Shown: one piece after another, positions 1 to 5,113 of the stretch | Numbering within the stretch: the first letter of the stretch is position 1 | How the letters are laid out: every line of letters begins with the position of its first letter | Origin: an uncultured Acidobacteriota bacterium | Lineage (GTDB): Bacteria > Acidobacteriota > Blastocatellia > RBC074 | Assembly: GCA_937967285.1 (NCBI GenBank) | Contig: CALBSU010000310.1 | Span: forward strand, 1-5,113 | Length of the DNA stretch: 5,113 bases | Reading direction: 5' to 3' | Notes under the pieces: generated by a model | Database searches by the model: none | Told to the model about the DNA's origin: nothing | Seen by the model: the letters and a program-made list of their open reading frames with translations, nothing else | Made by a program: the position numbers and the translations under genes

Positions 1-2
1 GA

Positions 3-599
3 ACCGTCAACATCGACCGCGTCGCCTCGGAGACACGCCCCGAGACCGACTGGAAGTACTGCGCGGATTTCAACGAGCGTTGTCCGAACGTTGAATATGT
101 CCTCGAATTTCTGCGGAAGGTAAAGGAGAGATCGCCGCGCGGATTCGAGCGGATCCTCTATCTCGAGCAGCCTACGGCGCGCGATCTGGCCGCGAACCGG
201 CAGAACGTCATGCACGAGGCCGCGAAGCTCCGCCCGGTGGTGATCGACGAGTCGCTGGTCGACCTCGAAAGCCTGTTGCTCGCCCGTGAGATGGGCTACA
301 CCGGCGTCGCGCTCAAGGCCTGCAAGGGTCAGTCGCAGGCGATGCTGATGGCCGCGGCTGCCTTGAAATACCGCATGTTCCTGACCGTCCAGGATCTGAC
401 CTGCCCCGGAGCGTCGCTCATCCATTCAGTCGGGATCGCGGCGCACGTCCCCGGAGTCGCCGGCGTCGAGGCTAACTCCCGCCAGTACATGCCTGAGGCC
501 AACAAGCCATGGGAAGATGAATTTCCGGGAATCTTCAGGATCAGGAATGGAAGTTTCGATACATCCGGCCTGGATGGTCCAGGGCTGGGGGGGGGGTAG
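3..599 (+). CDS. Enolase-superfamily enzyme (mandelate racemase/muconate lactonizing type), C-terminal part
   Basis: This is the last 198 residues of a gene that begins left of the window; the frame is open from position 3, so the ATG at 210 is internal. The superfamily's barrel motifs occur in order. ADFNE holds a probable first metal-ligand Asp (fragment residue 22), YLEQP the Glu ligand (55), and VVIDES the third acidic ligand (82/83). ALKACKG supplies lysines 105 and 108 near the sixth strand, and TVQDLTCPG follows. Known members abstract a proton alpha to a carboxylate with Mg2+ and then dehydrate, racemise or cycloisomerise; many act on sugar acids. The N-terminal capping domain, which largely sets specificity, is outside the window, so no substrate is proposed. 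The family often ends in GPGLG plus further residues. Here GPGLG runs straight into a 10-G run (587-596) and TAGTAG belonging to a heptamer repeat array, so the native tail may be lost. The gene converges on the aldehyde dehydrogenase gene. Confidence 0.85.
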   Translation, partial: TVNIDRVASETRPETDWKYCADFNERCPNVEYVLEFLRKVKERSPRGFERILYLEQPTARDLAANRQNVMHEAAKLRPVVIDESLVDLESLLLAREMGYTGVALKACKGQSQAMLMAAAALKYRMFLTVQDLTCPGASLIHSVGIAAHVPGVAGVEANSRQYMPEANKPWEDEFPGIFRIRNGSFDTSGLDGPGLGGG

Positions 600-661
600 T
601 AGGCGGTAAGCAGTAAGCAGTAGGCAGTAGGCGGTAGGCAGTAAGCGGTAGGCGGTAGGCA
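599..661 (+). repeat. Heptamer tandem repeat array, nine GTARGCR units
   Basis: Nine consecutive 7-bp units fit GTARGCR exactly: GTAGGCG, GTAAGCA, GTAAGCA, GTAGGCA, GTAGGCG, GTAGGCA, GTAAGCG, GTAGGCG, GTAGGCA. They vary only at positions 4 (A/G) and 7 (A/G). The array starts on the last base of the enolase-family stop codon, and a second TAG lies in the first unit. Because 7 is not a multiple of 3, the array reads through all frames; on the minus strand it yields a low-complexity TAYRLLP-like peptide, which is not a real protein. A reverse-oriented array lies at 737-764. Short heptamer arrays of this kind occur in many bacterial genomes as dispersed intergenic repeats; their function is not established. 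Confidence 0.93.
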
Positions 662-671
662 GTATTATAAG

Positions 672-699
672 GATACGCGGACATGTTAAATCCGGTATC
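672..699. terminator. Bulged hairpin in the convergent spacer, possible weak bidirectional terminator
   Basis: GATAC (672-676) pairs with GTATC (695-699), and CGGA (678-681) pairs with TCCG (691-694). This gives nine base pairs with one bulged G at 677 and a 9-nt loop. It sits in the core between the two oppositely oriented heptamer arrays and between two convergent genes, where a terminator is expected. Neither side has a strong T tract: the plus side continues ATGGTTTCG and the minus side CTTATAATAC. Termination is therefore a guess, and the hairpin may simply be part of the composite repeat. Confidence 0.28.
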
Positions 700-736
700 A
701 TGGTTTCGAAGAAATACGAATTTGGATGAAAAGAAC

Positions 737-772
737 TGCCTACCGCATACTGCCTACCGCCTACTTCTCTCC

Positions 773-779
<7 letters not shown>
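737..779 (-). repeat. Reverse-oriented heptamer array, four clear units plus degenerate remnant
   Basis: Four units on the plus strand read TGCCTAC, CGCATAC, TGCCTAC, CGCCTAC (737-764). These are reverse complements of the GTARGCR units at 599-661, with one variant (GTATGCG). After TTCTCTC, a partial unit CCTACCGC (772-779) contains the stop codon of the aldehyde dehydrogenase gene. Aligned back to back with 634-661, this array can pair over 28 positions with about four mismatches, across a 75-nt loop (662-736). The pair of arrays could therefore form a large stem in RNA or a cruciform in DNA. Confidence 0.88.
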
Positions 780-2458
<1,679 letters not shown>

Positions 2459-2487
2459 AAGCTGTGTGTCTTATCCGATCGAGACCG

Positions 2488-2835
<348 letters not shown>

Positions 2836-2843
2836 ACCAGGTT

Positions 2844-2849
2844 TCCTCC
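2844..2849 (-). promoter_or_regulatory. Ribosome binding site of the shell protein gene
   Basis: Read on the minus strand, GGAGGA ends about eight bases before the ATG at 2835, a near-consensus Shine-Dalgarno. A second ATG two codons downstream (position 2829) is also reachable, but the first is better spaced and keeps the PduA-like numbering. The strong site here contrasts with the lack of one before the downstream dehydrogenase gene, which suggests higher shell-protein than enzyme synthesis. Confidence 0.7.
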
Positions 2850-2889
2850 GAAATCAGGAAAATTCATGATTGCCAGTTATTACCCGCAG

Positions 2890-2918
2890 ATGATAAACCG
2901 CCATTCATGCAAGTACAA
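2890..2918 (-). promoter_or_regulatory. Candidate sigma70-type promoter for the BMC operon
   Basis: On the minus strand TTGTAC (2913-2918) is followed after 17 bp by TATCAT (2890-2895). The -10 box matches consensus at five of six bases and the -35 box at three of six. The expected transcript start leaves a leader of roughly 45-50 nt before the shell gene's ATG. The match is modest, and Acidobacteriota promoters are poorly defined, so this is only a candidate. Confidence 0.25.
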
Positions 2919-3083
2919 GCTGACGATTACTTTATCTGCACGGGAATGACTCCTGCCCTTGTCCGCCGGGCGCTGGTCAAATAGAATCCATTCGCACCAA
3001 AATAATACTTATTACAAAGCTTCAGTCATTACTCTATCAACTTCGGCTATCAGTTCTGATCTTGTCTTTTGCTGTTCCATTCA

Positions 3084-3135
3084 TCGAATAAGTGGTTGAA
3101 CGTCGGACCCTCTCCGGCGAACGTCAATTATTCGA
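3084..3135 (+). promoter_or_regulatory. Nested inverted repeat upstream of the TonB receptor gene (leader structure or operator)
   Basis: A perfect 8-bp inverted repeat TCGAATAA (3084-3091) / TTATTCGA (3128-3135) encloses TTGA (3096-3099) / TCAA (3124-3127). That in turn encloses CGTCGGA (3101-3107) / TCCGGCG (3113-3119), which pairs fully if one T-G wobble is allowed, around a 5-nt loop. This gives 19 pairs in three helices separated by small internal loops. It ends 37 nt before the receptor's ATG. No T tract follows, so it is not an intrinsic terminator. It could be an mRNA leader structure, or one or more protein-binding sites. Confidence 0.4.
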
Positions 3136-3161
3136 CAAACAGACCTGTTCCAACTATCTCT

Positions 3162-3166
3162 GGAGA
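3162..3166 (+). promoter_or_regulatory. Ribosome binding site of the TonB receptor gene
   Basis: GGAGA ends six bases before the ATG at 3173. It decides the start: the encoded N-terminus from this ATG is a normal signal peptide (MKFK followed by a hydrophobic stretch). Confidence 0.65.
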
Positions 3167-3172
3167 ATTGGC

Positions 3173-5113
3173 ATGAAATTCAAAGTAACGTTATCGGGAG
3201 CAGTCCTTGCGATCCTGATCTGCGGGATCGGCATCGTCGCATACAGTCAGACTCAGATTACGACCGGGGTAATTCAGGGGACGATCTCCGACGAATCCGG
3301 CGGAGTGATAGCCGGCGCGACGGTAGAGGTCAACAATCCGAGCACGAATCAGAGCCGTGCCCTGTCGACGGACTCGAACGGCAGGTTCGTCTTCCTGCAG
3401 CTTCAGCCCGGGAGATACAGGCTGACGGTCTCCAAATCCGGGTATGCGACGGTCGTGCAGGAGAACCTGCTGCTGAACGTCGGACAGGCGATCACGCTCA
3501 ATCTCGGCCTCAAGGTATCTCAGATCCAGGAACGAATTACGATCTCAGCGGCGCCTTCCATTGACATAACCCGGACTGAATCGTCCACCACACTCAACGA
3601 AGTCGCCGTCAGCAAGACCCCGATCCTCGGACGGAAATTCGAGGATCTGCTGACCCTCACGCCCGGCGTCAGCATCACGCAGGGGCCTGACGGGGACGAG
3701 ATCAACTTCAACGGGCAGCGCGGAGTGTTCAATAATTTCAGCCTCGACGGAGGGGATTTCAACAACGGATTTTTCGGTGAACAGGTCGGAGGACAACGGG
3801 CGGCGATCGACATCACGCTCGAAGCCGTCAAGGAGTTTCAGGTCGTCGCGACCGGGGCGAGCGCGGAGTTCGGCCGGACGGCCGGGGGCATCGTCAATGT
3901 CATCACGAAATCGGGTACCAACTCTTTCCGCGGCAGCCTTTTTCACTTTCAGCGCCACGAGTCGATGACCTCCGAGACGTCGAACGGTCAGCCGCTGACC
4001 GATTTTCATCGCGAACAGTTCGGAGGGACTCTCGGAGGCCCGATCAAAAAGGACAGGATGTTCTACTTTCTGGCCTTCGAGCAGATAACCGGAAACCTGC
4101 AGCGGGCCAATCTGAGCGCGCCGATCGGAACGCCCTGCCCGGTCCAGACACCGACGATCACGGCAAACGAATCGCTGATCGCCGGCAGTGCCGACTGCCA
4201 GCGGCTGGCGCTGATCAATTTCTTCCGCACGACGAGAAACCAGTCCGAGGGCGACCCGGTCCGCAAACCGGTCCACAACAGCGCTTTTCTCGGCAAATGG
4301 GACTGGAAGATCTCGCCGGCCAACGACCTCGCTTTCTCATACAATGCCAACCGGTCGAACAAGATCAACGAGACATTCGACGTCGCAACCTACGGCAATT
4401 CAGCCAACGGAACGGAAGGTCCGTCGCTGATTCAACTGGCAAATCTGAATATCTTCTCGACGATCTCCCCGAACATACTCAATGAGTTCCACTACACCTA
4501 CTCGAGGGAGAACCGGCCCCGCTCGGCGACGCGATCGAACGTCCCGGCCGACACCGCGATGGGATTTGCTACCACCTTCCGCTTCGGAAGCCCGTTCTTC
4601 ATTCATCCTGACATCGACGAGCTGTTCTGGAGATCGCAGATCAAGAACAATCTCTCGATAGTCTCAGGGAACCATACCTTCAAATCGGGGCTCGAATATG
4701 TCTACAGCAGGAATTCGCAGGTCTTCCGCGGATTCTTCACCGGACGATACATCTTCGACAGTGTGACGGGATTTCTGAGGTATGCATCTCCGTCGTCGCT
4801 CGGTCAGGGATACGGACCGACCACGCTCGGATGCTCGAACGGAACATATATCTCTGCCGGAGGTACGTGCCCGGCTGGAGCGACGCTGACGGGCGGTCCG
4901 CTGCTGCTCTACCTGCAGGGCGCCGGATTGAGCGGCCCGGCAACCGACGCGGCAGGTTTCTCCGACATCAAGAACGACGAACTCAGCGTCTATGCGCAGG
5001 ACAAATGGCAGGCGCGGCCGAATTTCACTCTCAACTACGGGCTGAGATGGGAGTCACAGATCTTCCCGAATCCTGTCATCGCGCCCGCGGCGACCGCTTA
5101 CGGTCAGTTCCTT
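3173..5113 (+). CDS. Oar-like TonB-dependent outer-membrane receptor, N-terminal 647 residues
   Basis: The frame stays open for 647 codons to the right edge, so the C-terminal barrel strands are missing. Residues 1-25 form a signal peptide: basic MKFK, a hydrophobic core, and probable cleavage after AYS. Residues 32-115 are a carboxypeptidase-regulatory-like beta-sandwich (GTISDESGGVIAGATVEV, DSNGRFVFLQLQPGRYRLTV). A plug domain follows at about 130-250 (TPGVSITQGP, SLDGGDFNNGF, EFGRTAGGIVNVITKSGTN). The barrel begins near 252 with GSLFHFQR, FGGTLGGPIKKDRMFYF and alternating aromatic strands; YAQDKWQ and NYGLRWE appear at 607-626. Cysteine pairs 322/342 and 554/566 lie in likely surface loops and may form disulfides. 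Such receptors import large substrates using TonB energy; the ligand is unknown, and many serve glycan uptake. No TonB box was recognised. Divergent transcription from the BMC operon hints at shared control, but this is inference. Confidence 0.93.
   Translation, partial: MKFKVTLSGAVLAILICGIGIVAYSQTQITTGVIQGTISDESGGVIAGATVEVNNPSTNQSRALSTDSNGRFVFLQLQPGRYRLTVSKSGYATVVQENLLLNVGQAITLNLGLKVSQIQERITISAAPSIDITRTESSTTLNEVAVSKTPILGRKFEDLLTLTPGVSITQGPDGDEINFNGQRGVFNNFSLDGGDFNNGFFGEQVGGQRAAIDITLEAVKEFQVVATGASAEFGRTAGGIVNVITKSGTNSFRGSLFHFQRHESMTSETSNGQPLTDFHREQFGGTLGGPIKKDRMFYFLAFEQITGNLQRANLSAPIGTPCPVQTPTITANESLIAGSADCQRLALINFFRTTRNQSEGDPVRKPVHNSAFLGKWDWKISPANDLAFSYNANRSNKINETFDVATYGNSANGTEGPSLIQLANLNIFSTISPNILNEFHYTYSRENRPRSATRSNVPADTAMGFATTFRFGSPFFIHPDIDELFWRSQIKNNLSIVSGNHTFKSGLEYVYSRNSQVFRGFFTGRYIFDSVTGFLRYASPSSLGQGYGPTTLGCSNGTYISAGGTCPAGATLTGGPLLLYLQGAGLSGPATDAAGFSDIKNDELSVYAQDKWQARPNFTLNYGLRWESQIFPNPVIAPAATAYGQFL

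Larger units (their letters stand above)
2836..3172. other. Divergent intergenic region between the BMC operon and the TonB receptor gene
   Basis: This 337-bp stretch is more AT-rich than the flanking genes and holds no convincing open frame. It must carry the promoters of both divergent units. On the BMC side there is a candidate promoter (2890-2918) and a clear ribosome binding site. On the receptor side there is a nested stem-loop (3084-3135), a direct repeat GAACGTC (3098-3104 and 3119-3125, 21 bp apart), and a ribosome binding site. Between about 2940 and 3060 I see no tRNA, riboswitch or terminator, only a small palindrome ATCAG-TT-CTGAT at 3049-3060. Confidence 0.75.

Noticed and set aside
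426..701. A minus-strand open frame giving a [11 protein letters not shown] repeated peptide
   Set aside because: The peptide is the heptamer array read in three frames. Its remaining part is antisense to the enolase-family gene.
599..764. Possible CRISPR array
   Set aside because: The units are 7 bp, contiguous and without spacers, and no cas gene is near. It is a heptamer tandem repeat.
3049..3060. Small palindrome ATCAG-TT-CTGAT in the divergent spacer
   Set aside because: Only five pairs with no extension and no second copy; expected by chance in a spacer of this length.
3545..4276. A 243-codon minus-strand open frame opposite the TonB receptor gene
   Set aside because: The plus strand carries a continuous receptor with plug motifs over the same bases; the antisense product is low-complexity and without motif.

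Overview
The window looks like a chromosomal segment of a Gram-negative, moderately GC-rich bacterium, most likely an Acidobacteriota member. The main clue is the rightmost gene: an Oar-like TonB-dependent receptor with an N-terminal carboxypeptidase-regulatory-like domain and the motifs EFGRTAGG, NVITKSGTN and FGGTLGGPIKKDR, a receptor type greatly expanded in that phylum. The assignment rests on recognition, not on a search.

Layout, left to right. (a) Positions 3-599 (+) hold the C-terminal barrel part of an enolase-superfamily enzyme (mandelate racemase/muconate lactonizing type), cut by the window's left edge and ending abruptly in a 10-G run plus TAG. (b) Positions 599-772 are a short convergent intergenic region. 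It is made of heptamer arrays (GTARGCR) in opposite orientations around a roughly 75-bp core that contains its own hairpin. (c) Positions 773-2458 (-) encode a 561-residue CoA-acylating aldehyde dehydrogenase of the EutE/PduP/AdhE-N type. It carries a long C-terminal extension: a short helix-like segment, a proline-rich linker and a module resembling the N-termini of EutT/EutQ (LTPSARDL). (d) Positions 2488-2835 (-) encode a PduA/EutM-like hexameric bacterial microcompartment (BMC) shell protein with a glycine/lysine-rich tail. (e) Positions 2836-3172 are a divergent intergenic region with a possible promoter for the BMC genes and a nested stem-loop ahead of the receptor gene. (f) Positions 3173-5113 (+) are the TonB-dependent receptor, open to the right edge of the window.

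The shell gene and the aldehyde dehydrogenase gene form a compact two-gene operon. It is closed upstream by a divergent gene and downstream by a convergent one, so no pentamer vertex, trimer shell protein, alcohol dehydrogenase, phosphotransacylase or substrate-generating aldolase can belong to the same transcript. The simplest reading is a satellite BMC locus whose other parts lie elsewhere. Inside such a shell the dehydrogenase would convert a toxic aldehyde to acyl-CoA. The neighbouring receptor could import a carbohydrate substrate and the enolase-family enzyme could act on sugar acids, but these functional links are inferred from position only.

The most interesting points are the two-gene BMC unit with its modular aldehyde dehydrogenase tail, the inverted heptamer arrays abutting both convergent stop codons, and the nested stem-loop in the receptor leader.
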